DNA from: Thioalkalivibrio sp.
Lineage (GTDB): Bacteria; Pseudomonadota; Gammaproteobacteria; Ectothiorhodospirales; Ectothiorhodospiraceae
DNA length: 7,514 bases
Direction of reading: 5' to 3'
Assembly (NCBI GenBank): GCA_003550945.1
Contig: PULL01000278.1
Location: forward strand, 1 to 7,514
Part shown: piece by piece, positions 1 through 6,158 of the stretch
How positions within the stretch are numbered: position 1 is the stretch's first letter
Layout: every line of letters begins with the position of its first letter
The notes under the pieces: model-generated
Seen by the model: the letters and a program-made list of their open reading frames with translations, nothing else
Database searches by the model: none
What the model was told of the DNA's origin: nothing
Position numbers and translations under genes: made by a program

Positions 1-161
1 GCTTCGCCAAGACCGGTTCGGGTGGGTTCAAGCGGGCGCAGTCGCACCGCCGCCACATCCTGACCAAGAAATCCACCAAGCGTAAGCGTCACCTTCGTGG
101 TGCGGCGATGATCCACGACAGTGATGTCGCGGCCGTTCGCCAGATGCTGCCGCATAGCTGA
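1..161 (+). CDS. rpmI: 50S ribosomal protein L35, 3' part
   Basis: This is the C-terminal 52 residues of ribosomal protein L35, a small basic component of the large ribosomal subunit. The reading frame begins at base 3 and stops with TGA at 159-161; the start codon and roughly the first dozen residues lie upstream of the window, judging from the 65-residue length of the E. coli protein. The family signature is clear: a KTGSGGFKR segment, then SHRRHILTKKS and the basic KRKRHLRG stretch, ending with a VRQMLP-type tail. It lies 15 bases upstream of rplT, the standard rpmI-rplT pairing, usually preceded by infC. In enteric bacteria L20 represses translation of this pair; whether that holds here cannot be judged because the rpmI leader is outside the window. 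Confidence 0.97.
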   Translation, partial: FAKTGSGGFKRAQSHRRHILTKKSTKRKRHLRGAAMIHDSDVAAVRQMLPHS

Positions 162-176
162 TCGGGGAGAACGAAA

Positions 177-536
177 ATGCCACGAGTCAAGCGCGGCGTA
201 ACCGCTCACGCACGTCACAAGAAAGTTCTCGACCAGGCCAAGGGCTACTACGGTGCCCGCCGCAAGGTCTATCGGGTTGCGAAACAGGCGGTCACCAAGG
301 CCGGCCAGTACGCCTATCGTGACCGCCGGCAGAAGAAGCGCCAGTTCCGGGCGCTCTGGATCGTCCGCATCAATGCGGCGGCCCGCCAGTTCGACCTGTC
401 CTACAGTCGCCTGATCGACGGGCTGAACAAGGCCGGGGTCGAAATCGATCGCAAGGTGCTCGCCGACCTCGCGGTACACGATATCTCGGCTTTCGGGAAG
501 GTGGCCGAAAAGGCGAAGACAGCGCTGGCGGCATAA
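177..536 (+). CDS. rplT: 50S ribosomal protein L20
   Basis: This encodes ribosomal protein L20 (119 residues; the E. coli protein has 118), which binds 23S rRNA early in assembly of the large subunit. The N-terminal half (about residues 1-60) is the long basic extension, opening MPRVKRGVTAHARHKK and containing GYYGARRKVYRVAKQAV and YAYRDRRQKKRQFR. The C-terminal half (about 60-117) is the globular RNA-binding domain, with LWIVRINAAAR and the LNKAGVEIDRKVLADLA motif. The ATG at 177 has a GGGGAGA ribosome binding site at 164-170, six bases upstream. It follows rpmI closely and is followed by a long structured leader before pheS. In E. coli the C-terminal domain is also the autogenous translational repressor of rpmI-rplT; that role is inferred here only from homology. 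Confidence 0.98.
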   Translation: MPRVKRGVTAHARHKKVLDQAKGYYGARRKVYRVAKQAVTKAGQYAYRDRRQKKRQFRALWIVRINAAARQFDLSYSRLIDGLNKAGVEIDRKVLADLAVHDISAFGKVAEKAKTALAA

Positions 537-670
537 CCGGGATTTCATCCTGGTGCCCGCCCCGGCGAGCCGGACAGGCGCCAACCGCTTTCTTGTCCGT
601 GCCCCGTTGGGGCGCAGCAGAAGCGTAAAGGCCAGATCGCATTGAGGCGATTGCGCCGGCGAGGACGAGA
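537..670 (+). promoter_or_regulatory. Structured rplT-pheS intergenic leader
   Basis: This non-coding stretch between rplT and the terminator can fold into several hairpins. TGGTGCC (551-557) pairs with GGCGCCA (577-583) with one G-U wobble, enclosing a second pair CCGGC/GCCGG (562-566 and 569-573). GCCCC/GGGGC (601-605 and 609-613) closes a 3-base loop, and ATCGC/GCGAT (636-640 and 647-651) closes a 6-base loop. No short Phe-rich peptide like enteric PheM is seen in it. The position suggests a control region for pheST, possibly attenuation together with the adjacent terminator, but the mechanism is inference. It may also be only the 3' untranslated region of rplT. Confidence 0.4.
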
Positions 671-700
671 GGGAGGGGTTGTGTGACCCCTCCCTTTTTT
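671..700 (+). terminator. Intrinsic terminator or pheST attenuator
   Basis: GGGAGGGG at 671-678 and CCCCTCCC at 687-694 form a perfect 8-bp stem with an 8-base loop, followed at once by six T residues (695-700). This is a textbook Rho-independent terminator. It stands 134 bases after the rplT stop and 58 bases before the pheS start, so it would either end the ribosomal transcript or act as the attenuator of pheST, as an analogous terminator does in E. coli. Confidence 0.9.
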
Positions 701-758
701 GTTGCAGCAGACAGTCTTTTGGGTCGCCCAGGCAGGCGATCCCCGGGAGAGATCCGAC

Positions 759-1787
759 GTGGAACAAGTGGACAAGCTCGCGGCGCAGGCGGTCGAGGAG
801 ATCCGGGAGGCCGCTGGCCTGGCCGATCTCGATCAGTTGCGCGTGCGCTATCTGGGAAAGAAGGGCGCGCTCACCGCGCTGCTGAAGGAACTGGGTCGCC
901 TGCCGCCGGAAGAGCGGCCGAAGGCGGGGCAGCAGGTCAACGACGCAAAGCAGCGCCTTTCGGTGCTGATCGAACAGCGGCAGACGGAACTGGCCGAGGC
1001 CGAGGTGGCCCGGAAGCTGCGCGAAGAGCGCGTGGATGTAAGCCTGCCGGGCCGACGCCCGATGATTGGCGGCCTGCATCCGGTCACCCAGACGATCGAC
1101 CGCATTCAGGCCTTCTTCGCCGGGATGGGCTATTCGATCGCCGAGGGGCCCGAGGTGGAGGACGACTTCCACAATTTCGAGGCGCTGAACATCCCCGAGG
1201 AACACCCGGCGCGGGCGATGCACGATACCTTCTACTTTGACGCCCACCGCGTGCTGCGCACCCATACCTCCCCGGTGCAGATCCGCACGATGGAGCGGCA
1301 GAAGCCGCCGCTTCGGATCATTGCTCCGGGGCGGGTGTACCGTTGCGATTCCGACCTGACCCACAGCCCGATGTTTCACCAGGTCGAGGGGCTGTACGTG
1401 GACTCGGGTGTGACCTTTGCGGATCTCCGGGGCGTGCTGAGCACCTTCCTGCAGGCCTTTTTCGAACGCGAGGATCTGAAAACGCGCTTCCGTCCTTCGT
1501 ATTTCCCCTTCACCGAGCCTTCTGCGGAAGTGGACATCCAGTGTGTGCATTGCGGCGGGGATGGCTGCCGGGTATGCAAGCACACCGGCTGGCTGGAGGT
1601 GATGGGGTGCGGCATGGTGCACCCCAACGTATTCGCGCACGTGGGTATCGATTCCGAGCGCTTCACCGGATTTGCCTTTGGTCTGGGCGTCGAGCGGATG
1701 GCGATGCTGCGTTTTGGTGTCAATGACTTACGGCTGTTTTTTGAGAATGATGTTCGCTTTCTCGAACAGTTTTCCCGGGCGGGGTGA
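759..1787 (+). CDS. pheS: Phenylalanyl-tRNA synthetase alpha subunit
   Basis: This encodes the catalytic alpha subunit of the cytoplasmic alpha2-beta2 phenylalanyl-tRNA synthetase, which charges tRNA-Phe with phenylalanine using ATP. It has 342 residues (E. coli 327). Residues 1-90 form the N-terminal helical coiled-coil arm that contacts tRNA, and 100-340 the class II catalytic core. Motif 2 is the GRVYRCDSDLTHSPMFHQ segment (191-208), the substrate pocket carries FTEPSAEVDI (251-260), and motif 3 is GFAFGLGVERMAMLRFG (304-320). A cysteine cluster (C262, C265, C270, C273) sits between the pocket strand and the WLEVMGCGMVHP segment and explains most of the extra length over E. coli. I chose the GTG start at 759 because GGGAGAGA lies at 745-752, six bases upstream, and because the protein then opens EQVDKLAAQA as the family does. 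An upstream TTG at 699 would start inside the terminator. The gene overlaps the region just before pheT and is surely co-transcribed with it. Confidence 0.97.
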   Translation: MEQVDKLAAQAVEEIREAAGLADLDQLRVRYLGKKGALTALLKELGRLPPEERPKAGQQVNDAKQRLSVLIEQRQTELAEAEVARKLREERVDVSLPGRRPMIGGLHPVTQTIDRIQAFFAGMGYSIAEGPEVEDDFHNFEALNIPEEHPARAMHDTFYFDAHRVLRTHTSPVQIRTMERQKPPLRIIAPGRVYRCDSDLTHSPMFHQVEGLYVDSGVTFADLRGVLSTFLQAFFEREDLKTRFRPSYFPFTEPSAEVDIQCVHCGGDGCRVCKHTGWLEVMGCGMVHPNVFAHVGIDSERFTGFAFGLGVERMAMLRFGVNDLRLFFENDVRFLEQFSRAG

Positions 1788-1792
1788 CGGCA

Positions 1793-4153
1793 ATGCGGAT
1801 CAGCATGGAGTGGTTGCGCGAATGGGTGCCGGTTGAGGAGTCGGCGCAGGAGTTTGGCCATCGCCTGACCATGGCGGGGTTGGAGCTCGACGCGATCGAG
1901 GATGCGGCGCCGGCGTTCAGCGGCGTGCGCGTTGGCAAAGTGCTTGCGGTCGCACCGCACCCGGACGCGGATCGACTGCGGGTCTGCCAGGTGGATGCGG
2001 GCACCGGCGAGACGTTGAGCATCGTCTGTGGAGCGTCGAACGTGTTCGAGGGCATGCGGGCCCCGGTGGCCTGTGTCGGAGCCGTGCTGCCGGGTGATTT
2101 CCGGATCAAGCGCTCGAAGCTTCGCGGCGTGGAATCCCGGGGGATGCTGTGCTCCGCGGTGGAACTGGGCCTGGCCGAGTCGTCCGACGGACTGATGGAT
2201 CTGCCCGCGGACGCGCCGGTCGGTGCCGATTTCCGTGAGTGGCTGGGCCTGGACGACCGGATCCTCGAGGTTGACCTGACCCCGAACCGCGCGGATTGCC
2301 TGGGCATGCTGGGGATTGCGCGCGAAGCCGGTGTGCTGCTCGGGCAGCCGGTGCAGGGTCCGGCGATCGAATCTGTGACTCCTGCCGTGGATGATGCGAT
2401 CGAAGTCCGGGTTGCGGATGAGGATGCCTGCCCGGTGTACGCGGCCCGAATGATCAGTGGCCTGGACCCGAACGCGCGCACACCGCTGTGGATGCGCGAA
2501 CGCCTGCGGCGCTGTGGGTTGCGTCCGCTGCACCCCGTGGTGGACGTGACCAACTACGTGATGCTGGAACTGGGCCAGCCGATGCACGCGTTTGCCGCCG
2601 ATGCGGTCGGGCCGGTGATCACGGTCCGTTTCGGCGAGACTGGCGATCGCCTGCAACTGCTGAACGGGAACGAGATCGAGCCCGGGCCGCAGGATCTGCT
2701 GATCGTGGGGCAGGATGGCCCGGTGGCGCTGGCCGGGATCATGGGCGGGGAGCACAGTGCGGTTACGGCGTCGACGACCCGCATCGTGCTGGAGAGCGCC
2801 CATTTCAGTCCGCGCGCGCTGGCCGGCCGGGCTCGGGTGCACGGGTTGCACACGGATGCCTCGCACCGCTTCGAACGGGGGGTCGACCCGACCATCCCGA
2901 TCTACGCGATGGAGCGTGCGACAGCGCTGATTCTGCAGATCGCCGGGGGTAGCCCCGGCCCGGTGGTACACGCGGGAAAGATCCCGACGGCCCACGCGGA
3001 TGACCTGATCCGGCTGCGCAGGGACAGGATCACGCATGTGCTCGGGTTGGCCCTTGGGCCCACCGAAGTGGAACGCGTTCTCGCCGGGTTGGGTTGCCTG
3101 GTCGACGCGGTCGATGACGGCTGGCAGGTGCGGCCGTTACGCGCCCGTTTCGACCTGACCCGGGAGGAGGACCTGATCGAGGAGTTGGCCCGCATCCACG
3201 GGTACGAGCGGTTACCGCAGACACTCCCGCCCGCGACAGCTCCCGTGGCCTCTGCGGAACAGGAAACGATCGACCGTCGCAAGCGCGAGCTCGCGGACAT
3301 GGGATTCCACGAGGTGATCAGCTTCAGTTTCGTGGCGCCGGATTGGGCCGAGGCTTTCTACCCAGAGGTGCAGGGTCTGGCGCTGGCGAATCCGATCTCG
3401 TCCGAACTCGCAGTGATGCGCCCCGGGTTGTGGCCGGGGCTGGTACGAACCGCCGCGCACAATCTGGCGCGCCAGCGCAGCGATCTGCGCCTGTTCGAAC
3501 ACGGGCTTCGTTTTGTGCCCGACGCCTCGGGATTGCGCCAGGAGGCGCGGCTGGGGGGGCTGCTCTGCGGCCGCGCAGAGCCCGAGCACTGGCAGGCCTC
3601 GCGCCGCTTGGTGGATTTTTTTGACGCGAAGGGAGTCGTGGAGTCCTTGTTGGCGAACGCCGAGGGTTCGGTCCGGTTCCTGCCAACGGCCCACCCGGCA
3701 CTGCATGACGGCCAGTCCGCGCGGGTGCTGCTGGATGGTCATGGGGTCGGGTGGCTGGGCGCGCTGCACCCGTCGCTGCGCGAACGCTTCGACGTCCCCG
3801 AACTGTTCCTGTTCGAACTGGATGCCGTCGTGCTGTCGCATGCGCACGTGCCGAGTTTCAGTAGTTTGTCGGCATTTCCTGCGATTCGACGTGACCTTGC
3901 TCTGGTGATGGATCAGGACGTGGCGGCGGGAGAAGTGCTTGCCGCGGTTGCGGAGCTTGACCTTCCCGTGCTGCAGGAAACCCGCCTGTTCGACGTCTAC
4001 CGCGGCAAAGGTTTAGGCGAAAACGAGAAAAGTGTCGCTTTGGGCTTGATTTTAAGGGCTTTTGATCGCACTCTTGACGAAAGCGATGTGAATTCCGTGA
4101 CGAAGGCGGTCGTGGAACTACTTGAAGCCCGATTTGGCGCGAAACGGAGATAA
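1793..4153 (+). CDS. pheT: Phenylalanyl-tRNA synthetase beta subunit
   Basis: This encodes the beta subunit of phenylalanyl-tRNA synthetase, needed for tRNA binding and editing of mischarged Tyr-tRNA-Phe. It has 786 residues (E. coli 795). In order: an N-terminal segment opening MRISMEWLREWVP; an OB-fold tRNA-binding domain at about 40-148 (GKVLAVAPHPDADRLRVCQVD, and SKLRGVESRGMLCS); the B3/B4 editing domain at about 205-375 (VDVTNYVMLELGQPMHAF, ALAGIMGG and SHRFERGVD); the B5 domain at about 395-470, ending near EEDLIEELARIHGYERLP; a non-catalytic synthetase-like core at about 475-690; and a C-terminal FDX-ACB anticodon-binding domain from about 692 (SFSSLSAFPAIRRDLALV). I preferred the ATG at 1793 over the in-frame GTG at 1784, which overlaps the pheS stop; the G-rich stretch at 1778-1784 can serve as the ribosome binding site. 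The gene is tightly coupled to pheS and lies 5 bases before ihfA. Confidence 0.97.
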   Translation: MRISMEWLREWVPVEESAQEFGHRLTMAGLELDAIEDAAPAFSGVRVGKVLAVAPHPDADRLRVCQVDAGTGETLSIVCGASNVFEGMRAPVACVGAVLPGDFRIKRSKLRGVESRGMLCSAVELGLAESSDGLMDLPADAPVGADFREWLGLDDRILEVDLTPNRADCLGMLGIAREAGVLLGQPVQGPAIESVTPAVDDAIEVRVADEDACPVYAARMISGLDPNARTPLWMRERLRRCGLRPLHPVVDVTNYVMLELGQPMHAFAADAVGPVITVRFGETGDRLQLLNGNEIEPGPQDLLIVGQDGPVALAGIMGGEHSAVTASTTRIVLESAHFSPRALAGRARVHGLHTDASHRFERGVDPTIPIYAMERATALILQIAGGSPGPVVHAGKIPTAHADDLIRLRRDRITHVLGLALGPTEVERVLAGLGCLVDAVDDGWQVRPLRARFDLTREEDLIEELARIHGYERLPQTLPPATAPVASAEQETIDRRKRELADMGFHEVISFSFVAPDWAEAFYPEVQGLALANPISSELAVMRPGLWPGLVRTAAHNLARQRSDLRLFEHGLRFVPDASGLRQEARLGGLLCGRAEPEHWQASRRLVDFFDAKGVVESLLANAEGSVRFLPTAHPALHDGQSARVLLDGHGVGWLGALHPSLRERFDVPELFLFELDAVVLSHAHVPSFSSLSAFPAIRRDLALVMDQDVAAGEVLAAVAELDLPVLQETRLFDVYRGKGLGENEKSVALGLILRAFDRTLDESDVNSVTKAVVELLEARFGAKRR

Positions 4154-4158
4154 CGAGC

Positions 4159-4458
4159 ATGGCAGCTGTGACGAAGGCCGAGCTGGCGACCGCATTGCAC
4201 GAGGAATTGGGGCTGAACAAGCGCGAGGCGAAGGAGCTGGTGGAGCTCTTCTTCGAGGAAATGCGCGTGGCCCTGGAACGGGGGGACAGCGTCAAGCTGT
4301 CGGGATTCGGCAACTTCGTGTTGCGGGACAAGAGCGAACGGCCTGGGCGCAACCCGAAGACGGGTGAAGAGATTCCCGTCTCGGCGCGCCGCGTGGTGAC
4401 TTTCCGGCCGGGTCAGAAGCTCAGGGAAAGGGTGGAGGCGTATGCTGGAGGCGAGTGA
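4159..4458 (+). CDS. ihfA: Integration host factor subunit alpha
   Basis: This is the alpha subunit of integration host factor (99 residues, as in E. coli), a DNA-bending protein that works as a heterodimer with IhfB in nucleoid structure, transcription, replication and site-specific recombination. The helical dimerisation part spans 1-40 (KRDAKELVELFFEE-like sequence at 21-34), followed by the beta saddle with VKLSGFGNF (45-53). The DNA-intercalating arm carries RPGRNPKTGEEIPV (61-74); P66 corresponds to the intercalating proline. VVTFRPGQKL (79-88) is the conserved C-terminal strand and helix. It is the alpha rather than the beta subunit or HU, judging from the close match to IhfA and the pheT neighbour. 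GGAGA at 4146-4150, partly inside the pheT end, is the ribosome binding site. The location after pheT is conserved from enterics to pseudomonads. Confidence 0.97.
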   Translation: MAAVTKAELATALHEELGLNKREAKELVELFFEEMRVALERGDSVKLSGFGNFVLRDKSERPGRNPKTGEEIPVSARRVVTFRPGQKLRERVEAYAGGE

Positions 4459-4798
4459 ACGTCAGGAACTGCCGGCAATCCCCGGCAAGCGTTATTTCAC
4501 CATCGGCGAGGTCGCCGAACTCTGCCAGGTAAAGCCGCACGTGCTGCGCTACTGGGAGCAGGAATTTCCGATGCTCTCCCCGGTGAAGCGGCGCGGCAAC
4601 CGGCGCTACTACCAGCGCCACGACGTGCTGCTGATCCGCCAGATCCGCGCGCTGCTGTACGAGCAGGGTTACACCATCCACGGCGCCCGCCAGAAGCTTA
4701 GCGGCGAGGAAGCCAAGGGCGACATGAGTCAGACCCAGCAACTGGTGCAGGACACCATCGCGGAACTCGAGGGAATCCTCCGCATCCTCCGTAGCTGA
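4442..4798 (+). CDS. MerR-family transcriptional regulator
   Basis: This encodes a 118-residue MerR-family DNA-binding protein. The winged helix-turn-helix covers about residues 18-60: YFTIGEVAELCQVKPHVLRYWEQEF is the recognition helix region, and KRRGNRRYYQRHDV forms the wing. A second helical segment, LIRQIRALLYEQGYTIHGARQKL (64-86), completes the family fold, and a short helix at 98-117 probably makes the dimer coiled coil. There is no C-terminal effector domain and no cysteine pair for metal binding, so its inducer is unknown. A regulator of this type next to ihfA is common in non-enteric gammaproteobacteria. The ATG at 4442 overlaps the end of ihfA by 17 bases in another frame. GGAGG at 4434-4438 is only three bases from the start, so AGGGA at 4423-4427 or translational coupling may also contribute. 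Confidence 0.92.
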   Translation: MLEASERQELPAIPGKRYFTIGEVAELCQVKPHVLRYWEQEFPMLSPVKRRGNRRYYQRHDVLLIRQIRALLYEQGYTIHGARQKLSGEEAKGDMSQTQQLVQDTIAELEGILRILRS

Positions 4799-4825
4799 CC
4801 CGAACCGCCGGCAAGCCGGGTCCGC

Positions 4826-4854
4826 TTCCCCGAAGTGCCCGGATCGGCTAGAAT
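4826..4854 (+). promoter_or_regulatory. Probable promoter of the tRNA-Pro gene
   Basis: TAGAAT at 4849-4854 is a good sigma-70 -10 box lying 9 bases before the tRNA, with a GC-rich discriminator (CACGGCC) behind it as is usual for stable RNA genes. The -35 is weak: TTCCCC at 4826-4831, 17 bases upstream, is the best candidate. The call rests mainly on the -10 box and its position. Confidence 0.5.
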
Positions 4855-4863
4855 CACGGCCCT

Positions 4864-4942
<79 letters not shown>

Positions 4943-4960
4943 CAAAACAAGCAGTTAGAA

Positions 4961-4983
4961 AAGCCGCCGAAAGGCGGCTTTTT
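4961..4983 (+). terminator. Intrinsic terminator of tRNA-Pro
   Basis: AAGCCGCC (4961-4968) and GGCGGCTT (4973-4980) form a perfect 8-bp stem closed by a GAAA tetraloop. With the last two stem bases the T run is TTTTT (4979-4983). It begins 20 bases after the CCA end and would release the tRNA precursor. The A-run on the left side of the stem makes it weakly usable from the other strand too. Confidence 0.92.
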
Positions 4984-5290
4984 CGTGAAGGCACAGGATG
5001 GTCACGAATCTCGCCCATCAAAAACCCGGGCGCATGGCCCAGGCTTTCGATGAGCGGCCAACGCTTTGGGTCAGTCGCCGGTTTCAGCCTCGGCGCACTC
5101 CTCGACGCCCATCGTCGGCACGGGGGGACGGATCGGCTCACCAAACCCGTTGAGCGCCGGCGCCGAGGGCGGTGTTCCCATGCCGAAGAGGCGAACTGCC
5201 GTCCCGCGAGAGAAGATGAAGCGCAGGGACGCCGTGGACATGGTCACCCGCCTGCCTGGACCAACGTTCCAGGTGAGCCCCCGACTCCCA
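4984..5290. other. Intergenic stretch, no convincing gene
   Basis: I find no gene I can defend here. On the - strand there is a 56-codon open frame (5241 to 5071) opening MSTASLRFIFSRGTAVRLFG and ending EECAEAETGD. It has an ATG but only a poor GGCGGG upstream, no recognised domain, and no link to a promoter; it may be the eroded end of an older gene or chance in GC-rich DNA. A dyad CCTGGA/TCCAGG (5255-5260 and 5268-5273) with a 7-base spacer lies 18 bases before the conserved block upstream of the PRC-barrel gene and could be a protein-binding site or chance. No repeat of the tRNA 3' end is present, so no integration scar can be shown. Confidence 0.35.
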
Positions 5291-5352
5291 ATAGGGGGGG
5301 TTACCTAGGCATCCTCACGCCTTTGTTTCGTCAGGGGCACGCCCTAGTCTTC
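5291..5352 (+). promoter_or_regulatory. Conserved 62-bp promoter block, copy 1
   Basis: This block is shared, without gaps and at 53 of 62 positions, with the region upstream of the short PRC-type gene on the other strand. It contains TTACCTAGGC at 5301-5310, a 19-base identical core CACGCCTTTGTTTCGTCAG (5316-5334) and CCCTAGTCTTC at 5342-5352. A sigma-70 reading is TTGTTT (5323-5328), 16-base spacer, TAGTCT (5345-5350), leaving the CCTAGG palindrome just upstream of -35 where an activator could bind. GGGC-AC-GCCC (5335-5344) is a short dyad inside the spacer. The differences between copies fall mainly at first and second positions of the frame that runs into the gene, which argues for conservation as DNA, not protein. 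The bound regulator is unknown. Confidence 0.6.
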
Positions 5353-5421
5353 GGGTTGAAACATGCGCGCGAACGGAAACCGTTGGCGGCAGATCACCAC
5401 CCACGACCCGAGGAGGGCCAG

Positions 5422-5889
5422 ATGAACTACTGGAAGACATTGGCAGTGAGTGCGTTTTTCGTTCCTGCTATGGCGGTCGCGCAGCAGGCGGAAGAATTAG
5501 GCGTGGAGCAAGTGGAGTTCATTACATCCCTGGAAATTGAACAGGTGCTGGTCGGCAATCTGATCGGCAGTTCAGTGCACGGCCAGGTCACAGGCGTGCA
5601 TGAGGAAGAAGTCGGGGCTCCCGCTCAGCCCGCTGTGGCCGATGGGGAAGAGGTCGTTGGTACGGTCGACGATGTGATCATCGGCATGGATGGCGAGGTC
5701 GTCGGCATCGTTGTCGGTGTAGGTGGATTTCTGGGCATCGGTGAACGGGATGTGGGCTTGAGTTGGGAGGCAATCGAGATCCAGCGTGACCCCGAAAACC
5801 CGGATGCGTACATCGTCAGGACCGGCCTGGACCGGCAGTTGCTCGAAGACGCTCCGGAACTCGAACACGACCGCGACGGCATCTTCTAG
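5422..5889 (+). CDS. Exported PRC-barrel domain protein
   Basis: This encodes a 155-residue, strongly acidic exported protein. Residues 1-20 are a signal peptide (MNYWKTLAVSAFFVPAMAVA), with cleavage expected near AVA-QQ. Residues about 30-122 resemble a PRC-barrel fold: the stretch VDDVIIGMDGEVVGIVVGVG (82-101) followed by GFLGIGERDVGLSWEAIEI (102-120) is typical of periplasmic PRC-barrel proteins. The tail is charged and ends DGIF. Its molecular role is not known; relatives are small envelope proteins often seen among stress-related genes. AGGAGGG at 5411-5417 fixes the ATG at 5422, although the frame is open further upstream. A promoter-like conserved block lies 69 bases upstream. A shortened paralogue sits convergently at 6159-6410. 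The start codon and signal peptide coding regions of the two copies are almost identical (31 of the first 33 bases). Confidence 0.8.
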   Translation: MNYWKTLAVSAFFVPAMAVAQQAEELGVEQVEFITSLEIEQVLVGNLIGSSVHGQVTGVHEEEVGAPAQPAVADGEEVVGTVDDVIIGMDGEVVGIVVGVGGFLGIGERDVGLSWEAIEIQRDPENPDAYIVRTGLDRQLLEDAPELEHDRDGIF

Positions 5890-6072
5890 GCGCGATTAGG
5901 GAAACAACTGGGGATCGCTCCAGTTGGCGCTGCTGTCAGCCCGGAACGCGATTTCGAGGTCGAACACGATTCTCCGGACATCGGGCGCAAGGTGATGCTG
6001 CTCAGTTCCCGCCGGCTCCGATAGGAAGGGGCCGAGCGGATCCCGCTGGCCAGCGAGGACGTCACCGAGCGC
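5890..6072 (+). pseudogene. Remnant of a PAS-type CheB/CheR-like sensor gene
   Basis: Immediately after the PRC-barrel stop codon, in the same frame, the translation contains DFEVEHDSPDIGRKVMLL (5950-6003), then SSRRLR, a TAG stop at 6022-6024, and EGAERIPLASEDVTER (6025-6072). From memory of the family this matches the segment FEVEHDFP-IGRR-MLLNARRL followed by LILLAIEDVTER found in the PAS/PAC part of CheB/CheR-type fusion sensors and related histidine kinases. The preceding LGKQLGIAP (5896-5922) matches the LGN-QWDIP segment that normally comes before it, with the connecting part shortened. There is no start codon, no upstream catalytic domain, and an in-frame stop, so it is a fragment. 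From 6073 to 6158 I see no recognisable sequence. The match is by recognition only and was not aligned to a database. Confidence 0.6.
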
Positions 6073-6158
6073 CCGTTTTTTCACGGAGAGGCTCCGGTAC
6101 AGATGCCCCTGTCAACTCTGCTCTGGTCATCGGCGATGGCGAGGCGCCGGGATCGCAG

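Noticed and set aside
699..758. Longer pheS starting at TTG 699
   Set aside because: The start would lie within the T run of the terminator and has no ribosome binding site; the added 20 residues are not in the family.
1784..1792. pheT start at GTG 1784 overlapping the pheS stop
   Set aside because: The ATG at 1793 gives the normal N-terminus and better spacing from the G-rich ribosome binding site; the GTG cannot be wholly excluded.
1376..3037. Minus-strand open frame of 553 codons
   Set aside because: It lies opposite pheS and pheT, is rich in R, H and P as GC-rich antisense frames are, and shows no family motif or start signals.
4797..4822. GACCCG/CGGGTC hairpin over the MerR-gene stop codon as a terminator
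   Set aside because: The stem is 6 bp with a 14-base loop and is followed by C-rich, not T-rich, sequence.
5050..5421. 124-codon N-terminal extension of the PRC-barrel gene
   Set aside because: A strong ribosome binding site and a complete signal peptide mark the ATG at 5422, and the shared upstream block varies in a non-coding manner.
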